Source of the DNA: Spirochaetaceae bacterium
GTDB lineage: Bacteria > Spirochaetota > Spirochaetia > DSM-27196 > PWMO01
Assembly: GCA_007693945.1 (NCBI GenBank)
Contig: RECP01000074.1
Span: 16,602-80,601, forward strand
Reading direction: 5' to 3'
Length of the DNA stretch: 64,000 nucleotides
The translations under genes were made by a program, and so were the position numbers. A model generated the notes under the pieces. That model saw only the letters and a program-made list of their open reading frames with translations, was not told the origin of the DNA and made no database searches. Shown piece after piece: positions 1 to 9,152 of the stretch (its first letter is position 1; every line of letters starts with the position of its first letter).

Positions 1-1136
1 TCCTGGTCCGCGTAGATTTCAACGTGCCCTTGAAAGAGGGCGCGGTCACTGATGATACTCGTATACGCGCGGCGCTGCCGACGCTGAACTACATTCTCGA
101 TCAACCCGGCACGTCGTTGATACTGATGAGTCACCTGGGCCGTCCCAAGGACGGCCCCGACCCCCGGTTCAGCCTCAAGCCGGTGGCCGCCCGGCTTGAG
201 GAGTTGATCGGCCGACCGGTGGAGATTGCCGAGGACTGCGTCGGACCGGTTGCCGAACGGGCGGCGGCGCAGCTGAAGGCCGGCGGCATACTGCTGCTGG
301 AAAACGTGCGCTTTCACAAAGCCGAGACCGCCAATGACGCGGATTTCTCGGCGCAGCTGGCCAGGCTCGGCGAGGTCTACGTCAATGACGCCTTCGGCTC
401 GGCTCATCGCGCCCACGCTTCCACTGAAGGCGTGGCGCATCTGCTGCCGGCATACGCGGGCTTTCTTATCGAGAAAGAGGTTGCGTTCTTTGAGCCGGTT
501 CTCAGGAACCCCGCCCAGCCTTTTGTGGCGATTGTCGGAGGTGCAAAAGTATCGAGCAAGATCGCGGTGCTGGAATCGTTGCTGCCCAACTGCTCGACGC
601 TGGTGATCGGTGGCGGGATGTCGTATACGTTTCTGAAGGCGCAGGGGCACGAGATCGGAAAGTCGCTTGTAGAAGATGACTTCGTGGAGACCGCCAGGTC
701 GCTGCTGAAGGCGGCCCAGGACGAGGGCGTTGAGGTTGTGCTCCCCGTTGATCATACGGTTGCTGCCGAGTTCAGTGAAGATGCCGCGGCGGAGGCCGTC
801 GACAGTGTCGACATCCCGGCTGACAAGATCGGTATGGATATCGGTCCACGCAGCGTTGAGAAACTGAGGTCGATCATCTCGCAGGCCAGGACGGTCCTGT
901 GGAATGGGCCACTGGGAGTATTTGAGTTTGAGAACTTCTCCGGCGGTACCCTCGAAGTAGCGAAGATGGTGGCCGATTGCCGGGGCACTACGATTGTCGG
1001 CGGCGGTGACTCCGTGGCGGCAGCCAACAAATTCGGTGTGGCCGACCGCATCGATCACGTGTCAACTGGTGGCGGCGCGTCGCTGGAGTTTCTGGAAGGT
1101 AAGGTGCTGCCGGGGATCAAGGCGCTGGAAACGTAG
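1..1136 (+). CDS. pgk: phosphoglycerate kinase, 5' end outside the window
   Basis: Cytosolic glycolytic enzyme that transfers phosphate from 1,3-bisphosphoglycerate to ADP. The frame is already open at base 3 and reads the conserved N-terminal VRVDFNVPL, so only about 10-20 residues are missing; the first internal start-like codon (GTG at 24) lies inside this motif and is not the true start. Visible family blocks are SHLGRPK and [14 protein letters not shown] in the 3-phosphoglycerate domain, GGAKVSSK near the middle, and the nucleotide-domain loops [10 protein letters not shown] and [11 protein letters not shown] near the C-terminus. The end at LETstop is normal for the family. It is followed after 40 bp by tpiA, the usual glycolytic neighbour. 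Assignment is secure. Confidence 0.97.
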   Translation, partial: LVRVDFNVPLKEGAVTDDTRIRAALPTLNYILDQPGTSLILMSHLGRPKDGPDPRFSLKPVAARLEELIGRPVEIAEDCVGPVAERAAAQLKAGGILLLENVRFHKAETANDADFSAQLARLGEVYVNDAFGSAHRAHASTEGVAHLLPAYAGFLIEKEVAFFEPVLRNPAQPFVAIVGGAKVSSKIAVLESLLPNCSTLVIGGGMSYTFLKAQGHEIGKSLVEDDFVETARSLLKAAQDEGVEVVLPVDHTVAAEFSEDAAAEAVDSVDIPADKIGMDIGPRSVEKLRSIISQARTVLWNGPLGVFEFENFSGGTLEVAKMVADCRGTTIVGGGDSVAAANKFGVADRIDHVSTGGGASLEFLEGKVLPGIKALET

Positions 1137-1176
1137 GACGCCATCATCGGGCGTGCGCACAGGAAGGAGGCCTTTT

Positions 1177-1932
1177 GTGAGAAGACCGTACATTGCGGGC
1201 AACTGGAAGATGCACAAGACGTGCGCCGAGGCGGCGGCTTTTGCCGCGCTGCTGCGCGATGCGCTCGACGACGCGCCGCACACCGTGATGGTTGCTCCGC
1301 CGTTTACCGCGCTGGCCGCGGTCTCCGAGGTTCTGAAGGGGTCGGCTATCCTGCTGGGCGCGCAGAACATGGCCGCTGAAGAAACGGGCGCACATACCGG
1401 CGAGGTTTCGGTGCTCATGCTCGAGGAGCTGGGCGTGTCGGCTGTCATTCTGGGGCATTCAGAGCGTCGCCACACCTATGGCGAGACCGACGAGCTGATC
1501 AACGCCAAAGTCAAGCTGGCGCTGGCGCACGGCCTCACCGCAATCCTGTGCATAGGAGAAACGCTGGATGAACGTGAGGCCGGCCTGGTAACCGCAGTGG
1601 TAGAGCGGCAGCTGGAGAAAGGGCTGCAGGGGGTCCGCGAGGCGCAGCTCAACGGCGTAGTTATAGCGTACGAGCCGGTGTGGGCAATTGGAACCGGCAG
1701 GACGGCAACCCCGGATGACGCCGACAGCGTCCACCGTGTAGTACGCAACAAGATCGCAGCCCTCTATTCCAAACGAGCTGCAGATGATATGGTGATCCAG
1801 TACGGGGGCTCGGTCAAGCCTGATAATGCCGCCGGTTTGATGGCAAAGCCCAACATTGACGGTGCGCTGGTGGGCGGAGCCTCTCTGAAACCTGAATCAT
1901 TTATCCCGATCGCACGTTTTGATCGGGGTTGA
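1177..1932 (+). CDS. tpiA: triosephosphate isomerase
   Basis: Interconverts dihydroxyacetone phosphate and glyceraldehyde 3-phosphate in the cytosol. The 251-residue protein starts RRPYIAGNWKMHK, with the substrate-binding Asn and Lys at 9 and 11, and carries the catalytic His in ILGHSERR, the catalytic Glu in AYEPVWAIGTG, and the phosphate-gripping YGGSVKP and GALVGGASL loops. The GTG start at 1177 is chosen because a strong ribosome-binding site (AGGAAGGAGG, 1161-1170) sits 6 nt upstream; the frame is open further upstream but that stretch overlaps pgk and has no TIM-barrel character. Lies between pgk and secG, probably one operon. Confidence 0.97.
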   Translation: MRRPYIAGNWKMHKTCAEAAAFAALLRDALDDAPHTVMVAPPFTALAAVSEVLKGSAILLGAQNMAAEETGAHTGEVSVLMLEELGVSAVILGHSERRHTYGETDELINAKVKLALAHGLTAILCIGETLDEREAGLVTAVVERQLEKGLQGVREAQLNGVVIAYEPVWAIGTGRTATPDDADSVHRVVRNKIAALYSKRAADDMVIQYGGSVKPDNAAGLMAKPNIDGALVGGASLKPESFIPIARFDRG

Positions 1933-1942
1933 GGGAGAAAGA

Positions 1943-2344
1943 ATGGGATTGCTGAGCATACTACTGCTCGTTCTGTTTGTTATTACGGCACTGTTGCTGA
2001 TTGGCATTGTGATGATCCAGGACGAGGGCGGAGAGGGCCTGGGCGGTATCTTCGGCGGTGGAGCTTCGGCTCAGGTCGGTAACCGCTCGGGCAATATACT
2101 CACAAAGACCACGAGTATACTGGGTGCAGTATTCCTGTTGAGCTCCTTTGGTCTGGCCTGGATGGGACGTACTGCGGATGCGAGCGATGTGGAAGCCGCC
2201 GCGCGGCGTCTGCAGGATGGCGATGCTGTCGAGTGGTGGCGCACCGATGATGCCCCACAACCGGAAATGGAGCTTCCCGAGCTGGACGGAGGGCGATTGG
2301 TCGATCCGGCACCGGACAACGGCCAATCTGGTTCGGAAGACTAG
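1943..2344 (+). CDS. secG: preprotein translocase subunit SecG
   Basis: Small inner-membrane subunit of the SecYEG channel that stimulates preprotein translocation. The 133-residue protein has two hydrophobic helices (about 4-26 and 58-76) separated by the glycine-rich SecG signature (GEGLGGIFGGG...) and a following NRSGNILTKTT segment. The C-terminal 50 residues are an acidic, proline-rich tail longer than in Escherichia coli SecG, whose role is unknown. The ATG at 1943 is preferred over upstream in-frame codons inside tpiA because a purine-rich GGGAGAAAG lies just before it. Spacing of 10 bp from tpiA suggests co-transcription. Confidence 0.93.
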   Translation: MGLLSILLLVLFVITALLLIGIVMIQDEGGEGLGGIFGGGASAQVGNRSGNILTKTTSILGAVFLLSSFGLAWMGRTADASDVEAAARRLQDGDAVEWWRTDDAPQPEMELPELDGGRLVDPAPDNGQSGSED

Positions 2345-2376
2345 CCGCTCTTCGATAGTGCCGCGCGGGAGGAGTC

Positions 2377-2787
2377 ATGCGTGTTGCTGCCGTATTTGTG
2401 CCAGGGAGAAATCGAGACCGCCTGCGGGAGTTCACCAGGTCACTGGCGCGCGGCATCGAGGCCCAGGGTCACCAGGTAGACCTGATTGACGCCGGGCGTG
2501 ATGTCAATGCCCGGCTCGGTATCTATCAGTACGTTGCAATCGGAACCGAGCAGACCAGTTTTTTCGGCGGCCGTATTCCGGGGCGCATAACGGAGTTTCT
2601 CAAGAACGCCGGTGTTTTGAGCGGCAAGAAGAGTTTTGCGTTTGTCGTCAAGAAACCCGTAGGAGCCGGTAAGGCACTCTCGCGTCTGATGAAGGTCATG
2701 GAAGGCGAAGGCATGTTCATCCGTTTCTCCGAAGTCGTTGGGTCTACGGGCGAGGCGGAGGCGGTAGGGAAGAGACTGCAGATTTAA
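2377..2787 (+). CDS. flavodoxin-like hypothetical protein
   Basis: A 136-residue soluble protein of unknown job. It begins MRVAAVFVPGRNRDRLREF, then shows the beta-strand/loop pattern of a flavodoxin fold: IGTEQTSFFGGRIPGRITEFL in the position of the second FMN loop, and KKSFAFVVKKPVGAGKAL as the strand-loop carrying the third. The usual first phosphate loop (S/T-x-T-G-x-T) is not evident, so FMN binding is unproven. The start has a clear GGGAGGAG Shine-Dalgarno. It sits 32 bp after secG and 5 bp before the J-domain gene, so it is probably in the same operon. The fold assignment comes from pattern only. Confidence 0.6.
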   Translation: MRVAAVFVPGRNRDRLREFTRSLARGIEAQGHQVDLIDAGRDVNARLGIYQYVAIGTEQTSFFGGRIPGRITEFLKNAGVLSGKKSFAFVVKKPVGAGKALSRLMKVMEGEGMFIRFSEVVGSTGEAEAVGKRLQI

Positions 2788-2792
2788 GGGCC

Positions 2793-3581
2793 GTGCAGAG
2801 CTATTACGATCTTCTACAGGTTGAGATCTCCTGCTCGCCGGAAGAGTTGCGTACGGCGTTTCGCCGCCGTGCCAAGGAACTGCATCCTGACGTAACATCA
2901 GCCGCCGAGAGCGTGGAAACCATGCGCCTGCTGATTCAGGCGTACCGCACCCTCAGTGACCCGATCCTGCGCGAGGATTACGATCGACGCCACGGTGTGC
3001 ACCTCGGTGCGGTTCGCTTCGATTACCGCGAGTTCCTGCGGGAACGGTGCGATGATCTGACCAGTCAGGCCAGACTGATTTTCTTTGACCTGCTGCACAA
3101 TAGCGCCGAGCAGGCCCTGGAGCTCTACGGGCAGCTTGGTGCCGGCAACGGGTTCCGGCTTCAGGATCATCTTGATCGCGAAGACTTCATGGATTGCGCC
3201 TACCTGTTGGCCGAGGAGTATGAACGGCGCGGCGAGTTGAACAAAGCGTACGATTTACTGGTCGATATCGTGCGCTTCGAACGCGAACGGCCGTACTTCA
3301 GGCATTTCTTCGAAGAGGTCACCGCGCGCTTGCGCTCGATTGTCTGCTTCCGCATGCCGGCGATACTGGAAACTGATCAGGTTATCAGACGGCTGGATGA
3401 ACTCGTAGATCTGCACTTCACGCGCAAGGACACCGCGTTCTTCCTGAAGAAGGCCGCCGAACTGCATCTGGAAAACGACAACGTTGGCGATGCGGCAGAG
3501 TGCCTCAGGCGCGGCCTTGAGCTGGACCAGAAACTCAGTGGACACAAGAAGCTGCTGGAGAAGATCGCCCGCTACGCCTGA
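2793..3581 (+). CDS. J-domain protein with helical C-terminal region
   Basis: Likely a specialised DnaK co-chaperone. Residues 3-66 form a J domain (YYDLLQVEISCSPEELRTAF..., HPD triad at 31-33, then AYRTLSDPILREDYD). The remaining 200 residues lack the Gly/Phe and zinc-finger regions of DnaJ and instead form amphipathic helices resembling TPR units (for example NVGDAAECLRRGLELDQ near the C-terminus). It is therefore a class III J protein rather than DnaJ itself. The GTG start at 2793 lies 5 bp after the previous stop. Client and DnaK partner are not indicated by the sequence. Confidence 0.8.
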   Translation: MQSYYDLLQVEISCSPEELRTAFRRRAKELHPDVTSAAESVETMRLLIQAYRTLSDPILREDYDRRHGVHLGAVRFDYREFLRERCDDLTSQARLIFFDLLHNSAEQALELYGQLGAGNGFRLQDHLDREDFMDCAYLLAEEYERRGELNKAYDLLVDIVRFERERPYFRHFFEEVTARLRSIVCFRMPAILETDQVIRRLDELVDLHFTRKDTAFFLKKAAELHLENDNVGDAAECLRRGLELDQKLSGHKKLLEKIARYA

Positions 3582-3589
3582 GCGGGGGT

Positions 3590-3618
3590 GTGAAAGAAGC
3601 CGGGGCGCGTGCTATGAT
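3590..3618 (+). promoter_or_regulatory. sigma-70-like promoter upstream of the SurA-like gene
   Basis: GTGAAA (3590-3595), a 17-bp spacer and TATGAT (3613-3618). A start about 7 nt later would give a leader of about 33 nt ending in an AAAGGG ribosome-binding site before the ATG at 3658. Confidence 0.45.
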
Positions 3619-3657
3619 GGCAGAAGAAGAAGGGTAGATTCTCAAAGGGTATTTTGA

Positions 3658-4695
3658 ATGAAACGTTTTTGGGGTTTTGTTTTCCTGTGCGCGCTGTCCG
3701 GCGCAGTGGCCGGTGCCCAGATTCTGGATCAACCGGTTGCGGTTGTCCGCCTGACCGAGACGGTCAATATCGGTCAGCGTGAGCTGCGGCAGCAGGCGCG
3801 CTTGCTGGAGCAGCAGATTGGCCGGGAGCTGACTCTCGACAACCGCCGGGAGTTACTGGAAGCACAGATTGCCGAGGTTCTGATCAGTCAGGCGGCTAAA
3901 CGGGCAAATATCCGTGTCAGTGAATCAGAGATCAATCAGGCCATTACGCAGCAACGGCAGTCTCTCGGGCAGCCGGTGACCGACGAACAGTTCCGGCGCA
4001 TAGTGGAACAGCAGATGGGAATGAACTGGTCTGAGTATCGCGAACAGATCCGTGAACGGCTGGTGCAGGAGAAGTATGTGCTCGAGAAGCGGCGCAGCCT
4101 TCTGGAGTCAGCCGAGACTCCCACTGATCGCGAAATACGCGATTTTTACGAGGATAACGCAACGCAGTTCACCAATCCGACGATGGTGCGCTTCAAGCAC
4201 GTATTCATCGACACGCGCAACCTCTCCAGCCAGGACAAGGCTGCGCGCCGGCGGCTGGCCGACGAGCTGTTGCGTTCCGTGCGCAACGGCGTTAGTAGTA
4301 TCGATCAGCTGATTGACGATTCGGACGACGATGCCAGGTTCTCCGGCGGGGATTTCGGCTATCTGATTCGGCAGGAGTCTCCGCAGGCACAGCTGCTGGG
4401 CCGCTCTTTTGTCAACCAGGTGTTCGAACTCGAGGAGGGTCAGCTGGCACGCGACGTGCTGGAGTCCAATGTCGGGTACCACATTGTGCAGGTGACGCAC
4501 CGCCGCAGTGCGCGACTGCTTCAACTGGACGATCCGGTTTTCCCGGGACAGAGCACGACGGTGCGAGACCAGATTCGCAACCACCTGGCGCTCAGCAACC
4601 AGCAACGCGCGTTCCAGCGCGCCATCAACGAAGTAGTCGATGAGTTGCGACAAGAGGCCGATGTAACGCTCTACGAAGAAAACCTGAACTGGTAA
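3658..4695 (+). CDS. SurA-like periplasmic peptidyl-prolyl isomerase/chaperone
   Basis: Probable periplasmic foldase for outer-membrane proteins. The 345-residue product starts with a Sec signal peptide (MKRFWGFVFLCALSGAVAGAQ, cleavage near residue 20). A helical SurA-type N-domain follows (RRELLEAQIAEVLISQAA..., VSESEINQAI), then one parvulin/PpiC domain at about 160-280 with FKHVFIDTRN, FSGGDFGYL and VLESNVGYHIVQV motifs, and a C-terminal helix. Escherichia coli SurA has two parvulin domains; a single one is common elsewhere. Followed after 6 bp by nusB, with an AGCGAGG site before it. Confidence 0.85.
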   Translation: MKRFWGFVFLCALSGAVAGAQILDQPVAVVRLTETVNIGQRELRQQARLLEQQIGRELTLDNRRELLEAQIAEVLISQAAKRANIRVSESEINQAITQQRQSLGQPVTDEQFRRIVEQQMGMNWSEYREQIRERLVQEKYVLEKRRSLLESAETPTDREIRDFYEDNATQFTNPTMVRFKHVFIDTRNLSSQDKAARRRLADELLRSVRNGVSSIDQLIDDSDDDARFSGGDFGYLIRQESPQAQLLGRSFVNQVFELEEGQLARDVLESNVGYHIVQVTHRRSARLLQLDDPVFPGQSTTVRDQIRNHLALSNQQRAFQRAINEVVDELRQEADVTLYEENLNW

Positions 4696-4701
4696 GCGAG
4701 G

Positions 4702-5121
4702 ATGGGAAACCGGCGGCAGGGACGCATACTTGCCTTTCAGGCGCTCTACTGCTGGGACGCCGCCGGTCCGCCGGCCGAGCAGCTGCTGTCGTTCGGGTGG
4801 CTCGATGGTGAAGCTGGAGTCTGCGTCCCGGCCAGGGCCAGAGAGTTTGCAGAACTGTTGATTGCAGGGACAATCGACAATATTGAATCCATCGATCGGC
4901 ACATCCGGGAGCAACTTCATCATTGGGATTTCGGGCGGCTCGCGCGCGTCGATCTGGCTATTCTGCGCGTCGGAGTCTACGCCCTGCTGTACCAACCCGA
5001 CATTCCGGCCTCGGTCACTATAGATGAAGCCATCGACATAGCGCGCGAGTATGGCGCTGAGGAGAGTTACCGATTTGTTAACGGCGTACTCGACGGCGTG
5101 CGTAAGGGGCAAAGCGCATGA
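4702..5121 (+). CDS. nusB: transcription antitermination factor NusB
   Basis: Cytosolic RNA-binding factor that pairs with NusE/S10 on boxA RNA during rRNA transcription. The 139-residue all-helical protein shows the family start (RRQGRILAFQALYCWD) and the C-terminal signature RLARVDLAILRVGVYALLY, PASVTIDEAIDIAREYG and FVNGVLDGV. Length is typical. The stop overlaps the next gene's ATG (ATGA at 5118-5121), implying translational coupling. No oddities seen. Confidence 0.94.
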   Translation: MGNRRQGRILAFQALYCWDAAGPPAEQLLSFGWLDGEAGVCVPARAREFAELLIAGTIDNIESIDRHIREQLHHWDFGRLARVDLAILRVGVYALLYQPDIPASVTIDEAIDIAREYGAEESYRFVNGVLDGVRKGQSA

Positions 5122-6785
5122 ACCGCCGCGTGATTGCGTCGTGGGCCTTCCTGCTCTTCGCCGCCGCGCTTTTCGCAGCTATGGTCCTGGTGATGCACGA
5201 CTACGTGCGGAATCGGCGTATCACGCGCGAGATGGCGGGGGCGTTGCAGCGCATCGACCAATTGCTGGAACAGCGGCGCTTTGACCAGGCCGAAACCGAG
5301 ATCGAGCGGGCCATCGGGACCGCATCGAGCAGTCTTTCGTGGCTGCGGCTGATCCGGCGGGCGCGGGTGGTTGCCGAAGCGACCGGCCGTGCGCGGCTGT
5401 TGGGTACGATCAGCAACCGGGCGGCGGAAGCGCTTCCGGGAAACCGTGAACTTCAGGCCCTTGCGGTATACGCCGACCTGCGTACCGGCGAGTACCTGAG
5501 GGCCGCCGAACGCGGTTCGGCACGCCTGGCCGATGATCCGCGTTATCGAACGCTGGTAGCGGAGGCGTTTCTGCGCGCAGGACGTTCGATCCGGTTGGCC
5601 GATGAACACGGCGATGAACCGGCTGTTCTGACAACGCTCGGACGTGATAGCACAAGCGCGGAGTTGCTGCACGCCGAGACCATTACCGGGGATCCGCGTT
5701 TTGGCGCCAACGCAGTTCTGCGTGCACTGGAGGACGGAGACTGGGCAACTGCGGACGAGATCAGCGATGACTTGAGGTTTGCACGCCGCTTTGCGCTTCT
5801 GCACGCCTATCTGCAGTTCGATCACGGCGACTTCGACGGTTTTTTCCAGAGTCTCGAACGGATCGAAGATCAGAGCGCGGCCGATGATCAGGTTCTGCTG
5901 ATGACGGCCGACGTCTCGATGCTGCGCGGGGAGTACCTGCAGGCGGCACGACTGTACGACGAAGTGCGGATTGCAGCACTGTCGAGTTCCGAGCTTCCAC
6001 CGCAGCTGTTTCTCAATCGCGCCTGGCTGAGCGATCGTGCGTCGCACGCTGACCGGCAGACCGAGACCGTCGGGTGGTTGCAGGAGGGATTGGCGCATCA
6101 TCCCGGGTCGTGGGAAATTCGGCGGGCACTGGCAATCGAGATCGGTGACACTGATCCGGATCGCGCCCGTCACCTGCTTGTCAATGCGGAGGCTGATCGA
6201 CGCGCATCCGCGGATCTGTTGTTGGAGCAACTCCTTTCGGTCCGGCGAGAGGTCTCCGCCGGGATTGCATCGTTATGGCAACTGGCGGAAGCATATCCGC
6301 ACGACGAAGCGGTCAGACGTTATCTGGCCTGGTTTCTGGTCGGGCTGCCGCATCCGGGTGAACTTGACCGGTTGCTCAGCATGTACCCTGGTGAGACGGC
6401 GGATGACGGTCTTGATCCCGATCCATTGGCGTTCTATCGTGGCGTGGCGGCAGTCGGACAATCAGAGCTGGGTGACGCGCTTGAACATTTCACCGCTGCG
6501 GCACGCAACGAGGTTGACTGGTATGCGGCGGTCAACGCGGCTCGAATTGCGCTTTTTCTGCGGCAATACGATCACGCTGCGCAGATGGTGGAGCTCATGG
6601 TTCGCGCCCTCCGGGCGAACCTCCGGTCGCCCGAGCGGGAGTCGACAACCGTGGCCATTGAAGCGGCTTTGCTGGCTGCCCAGGGAGAGTTCGGCGCCGC
6701 CGCCGAGAGTGCACGGGCCGCGCTGGAGCTCGATAGGGGTAACGTGCACGCCAGGACCGTGCTGCGCTATCTTGAGACGCGCTGA
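5118..6785 (+). CDS. membrane-anchored TPR-repeat protein
   Basis: A 555-residue protein with one N-terminal transmembrane helix (about 6-27, WAFLLFAAALFAAMVLVMHDY) and a long helical remainder rich in Ala, Arg, Glu and Leu, with TPR-like units at about 35-60 (ALQRIDQLLEQRRFDQAETEIERAI), 235-260 and near the C-terminus (AALLAAQGEFGAAAESARAALELDRGN). Probably exposed to the periplasm as a scaffold. No enzymatic motif is visible and no specific family is recognised. Coupled to nusB by a 4-bp overlap; map follows after 27 bp. Confidence 0.75.
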   Translation: MNRRVIASWAFLLFAAALFAAMVLVMHDYVRNRRITREMAGALQRIDQLLEQRRFDQAETEIERAIGTASSSLSWLRLIRRARVVAEATGRARLLGTISNRAAEALPGNRELQALAVYADLRTGEYLRAAERGSARLADDPRYRTLVAEAFLRAGRSIRLADEHGDEPAVLTTLGRDSTSAELLHAETITGDPRFGANAVLRALEDGDWATADEISDDLRFARRFALLHAYLQFDHGDFDGFFQSLERIEDQSAADDQVLLMTADVSMLRGEYLQAARLYDEVRIAALSSSELPPQLFLNRAWLSDRASHADRQTETVGWLQEGLAHHPGSWEIRRALAIEIGDTDPDRARHLLVNAEADRRASADLLLEQLLSVRREVSAGIASLWQLAEAYPHDEAVRRYLAWFLVGLPHPGELDRLLSMYPGETADDGLDPDPLAFYRGVAAVGQSELGDALEHFTAAARNEVDWYAAVNAARIALFLRQYDHAAQMVELMVRALRANLRSPERESTTVAIEAALLAAQGEFGAAAESARAALELDRGNVHARTVLRYLETR

Positions 6786-6812
6786 CAGACCGCGGTGTGA
6801 TCGGGAGCAGCC

Positions 6813-7565
6813 ATGATTCGATTGAAGACGCCCCAACAGATCTCGGCAATTCGCGAGGCGTCACAACTTCTGATAACGGTTCTGGAGGAACTCGAGCGGA
6901 TGGTGGAACCGGGGATCTCGACCCTGGATCTTGACCAGTATGCCTACAAACGGATTACGGCCCTCGGTGCCCGGCCCGCGTTCCTCGGTTACATGGACTT
7001 TCCGGCTTCCCTGTGCACGTCGGTTGACAGTGCGGTGATTCACGGAATCCCCAACAAGCAGAGGCTGCGCTCCGGACAGGTGCTTAGCGTCGACTGCGGT
7101 GTGGAGTATCGCGGATACTTCAGTGACTCGGCGTTCTCCGTTCCCGTGGGTTCGGTTTCCACGGAAGTCGAGCAGTTGCTGCGGGTAACCCGTGAAAGCC
7201 TGCTGCTGGGTATCGAGGCGGCGCGGGCAGGCAACCGCATCAATGACATTTCACGCGCCGTCTTTCATCATACTCACAGCTGCGGTTACGGGGTGGTCAG
7301 GCCCTACTGTGGACACGGGGTGGGACTGGAGATTCACGAGGATCCGCAAGTACCAAACTATGTGGGGCGCGGGCCCAACCCGCGGCTCAAACCGGGCATG
7401 GTGCTGGCGATCGAGCCGATGATAAACCTTGGTGGCGATGACGTGCGCGTACTGGACGACGACTGGACGGTAGTGACCGCGGATGGATCGGTTTCGGCCC
7501 ATTTCGAGCATACCGTTGCCATCATGGCCGAGAGAACCGAGATACTTACCGCTCGCGAGGTGTGA
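6813..7565 (+). CDS. map: methionine aminopeptidase, type I
   Basis: Removes the initiator methionine from nascent proteins in the cytosol. The 250-residue pita-bread enzyme keeps all five metal ligands: D94 (SVDCGV), D105 (FSDSAF), H168 (CGHGVG), E201 (AIEPM) and E232 (HFEHTVAI), plus the substrate histidines H77 (IHGIP) and H175 (IHEDP). The first ligand block reads VDCGV rather than the commoner VDVG, but the ligand is intact. There is no N-terminal zinc-finger extension. Next to the DegP-like gene; I recall the same map-htrA neighbourhood in Treponema pallidum, which fits a spirochaete origin. Confidence 0.96.
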   Translation: MIRLKTPQQISAIREASQLLITVLEELERMVEPGISTLDLDQYAYKRITALGARPAFLGYMDFPASLCTSVDSAVIHGIPNKQRLRSGQVLSVDCGVEYRGYFSDSAFSVPVGSVSTEVEQLLRVTRESLLLGIEAARAGNRINDISRAVFHHTHSCGYGVVRPYCGHGVGLEIHEDPQVPNYVGRGPNPRLKPGMVLAIEPMINLGGDDVRVLDDDWTVVTADGSVSAHFEHTVAIMAERTEILTAREV

Positions 7566-7623
7566 CAATCGCACGAGAAACCGCTATATTTGTGATAAGG
7601 TTCTGCGGAGGTATCCGATTTCC

Positions 7624-9105
7624 ATGATTAAGAAGGCAATGCATTCACGCAATCTGCTGTTCGTGAATCTCGTACTGGTGGGTCTGATTGCAGGCTTCTC
7701 GCTTTCGATGGTGGTATTCTCGTGTTCGACGCGGATTCAGCCCGGTGACGTGGCGTACGCACAGGAAACCGGCGAGGGTCAGATCGATCTCAGCGGTTTG
7801 CAGTCGTCATTCCGGGAAATCTCGCAGCGGGTACGCACCACCGTGGTGAAGATAGAAGTTGAAGAGATACGCAGTGCGCGTACCCCCCGCGGCAGCGATC
7901 GGCCGTGGTTTGACTTCTTCTTTGGCGATCCCGAGGATAACGGTGAGCGGGAGTTTCGCACTCAGGGACTCGGGTCGGGAGTGATTGTGCGTAAGGACGG
8001 CAACAGTTACTACGTTCTGACCAATGACCACGTGATCGGTGATGCTGCCGAAATACAGATCACGTTGGACGACGAACGCGAGTTTTCCGGAACCGTTGTG
8101 GGCAAGGATGCGCGCAAGGATCTGGCGCTGGTGTCGTTTGAAACCTCTGAGCGCGACATCCCGGTGGCTGTGCTGGGCGATTCCTCGACGCTCCAGGTTG
8201 GTGACTGGGTCCTGGCGATCGGTAGCCCGTTTGGTTTCCAGTCGACGGTTACGGCCGGGATCGTCAGCGCTACCGGCCGGCGCGGTGGACCGCAGGGAAA
8301 CATCAGCGATTTCATCCAGACCGACGCAGCAATCAACCAGGGAAACTCCGGTGGCGCGCTGGTCAATCTCAAAGGTGAGGTGGTTGGCATTAACACCTGG
8401 ATCACGTCGCGAACCGGTGGAAGTATCGGTTTGGGATTCTCAATCCCGATCAACAATGCCAAGCGGGCGATCGTCGAGTTCATCGAGAGCGGCAGTGTAC
8501 AGTACGGCTGGCTGGGAGTCAGCATCCAGACGCCAAGCAGACAGGTTGCCGAGGATCTCGGTGTCGAAGGTATGCGCGGGGCGCTGGTACACCACGTGTT
8601 CCGCGATTCACCGGCCGACCGGGGAGGTATTCTGCCCGGGGACTTCATTACCAGTGTCAACGGGCGCTCCGTGCGCGATTCGGATGCGCTGATCCTGGCG
8701 GTCGGGGAGTTGCCCGCCGGCCGTGATGCCGAGTTCGAGCTTGTGCGCGACGGGCGTGAGATGACACTCAGCGTGCGCATAACGGTGCGCGATGACGAGC
8801 AGAGTATTGCGGAACAGAATCGCAACCTGTGGCCGGGCCTGACGGTGTTTCCGCTCACCGAGGATGTACGCCGCGAGTTGGAGCTTGGGCGCAGCGTGGA
8901 CGGTGTGCTGATTGCGGGCGTACAGAACGGTACGCCGGCGGCGATCGCCGGCCTGCGCGTGGGTGACGTGATCAAACGCATGAACGGCGGCACGGTGCGC
9001 AGCGTGCGCGAGTTCTATCGGCAGCTGAATGATCAGAGCCGACGCGAGGTAGAGTTTGAGTTTACGCGCGACGGTCAGGATCTCAAGATCAGTATCAGCC
9101 GCTGA
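7624..9105 (+). CDS. DegP/HtrA-family periplasmic serine protease with two PDZ domains
   Basis: Envelope quality-control protease. From the ATG at 7624 the protein has 493 residues: an N-terminal hydrophobic segment at about 10-33 ending in a Cys (VVFSCS), which acts as signal or anchor; a trypsin-like domain with H136 (TNDHVIG), D166 (RKDLALV) and S242 (GNSGGAL); PDZ1 at about 300-385 (GWLGVSIQ...); and PDZ2 at about 395-490. A GGAGG at 7607-7611 supports a start near here; in-frame sequence upstream belongs to map. The spacing to the ATG is 12 nt, so the ATT at 7618 cannot be excluded. Probably co-transcribed with map. Confidence 0.93.
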   Translation: MIKKAMHSRNLLFVNLVLVGLIAGFSLSMVVFSCSTRIQPGDVAYAQETGEGQIDLSGLQSSFREISQRVRTTVVKIEVEEIRSARTPRGSDRPWFDFFFGDPEDNGEREFRTQGLGSGVIVRKDGNSYYVLTNDHVIGDAAEIQITLDDEREFSGTVVGKDARKDLALVSFETSERDIPVAVLGDSSTLQVGDWVLAIGSPFGFQSTVTAGIVSATGRRGGPQGNISDFIQTDAAINQGNSGGALVNLKGEVVGINTWITSRTGGSIGLGFSIPINNAKRAIVEFIESGSVQYGWLGVSIQTPSRQVAEDLGVEGMRGALVHHVFRDSPADRGGILPGDFITSVNGRSVRDSDALILAVGELPAGRDAEFELVRDGREMTLSVRITVRDDEQSIAEQNRNLWPGLTVFPLTEDVRRELELGRSVDGVLIAGVQNGTPAAIAGLRVGDVIKRMNGGTVRSVREFYRQLNDQSRREVEFEFTRDGQDLKISISR

Positions 9106-9152
9106 GGCCCGCGTTCGAGCGATTCCAAGACCCACCAGGGGGCCTGAGCGCG

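Noticed and set aside
994..1176. In-frame N-terminal extension of tpiA overlapping pgk
   Set aside because: Reads in a different frame through pgk and has no relation to TIM; the GTG at 1177 has a strong ribosome-binding site and gives a normal start.
5067..6230. Long open frame on the minus strand across the TPR gene
   Set aside because: Mirror of a GC-rich, codon-biased gene; no start signal, no domain, and opposite to a gene with clear TPR pattern.
7618..7620. ATT as start codon of the DegP-like gene, 6 nt after GGAGG
   Set aside because: Better SD spacing than the ATG at 7624, but ATT starts are very rare; the product would differ by only two residues.
8010..8993. 327-codon minus-strand open frame inside the DegP-like gene
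   Set aside because: Ser/Pro/Arg-rich translation typical of an antisense shadow; the + strand has an intact catalytic triad and PDZ domains.
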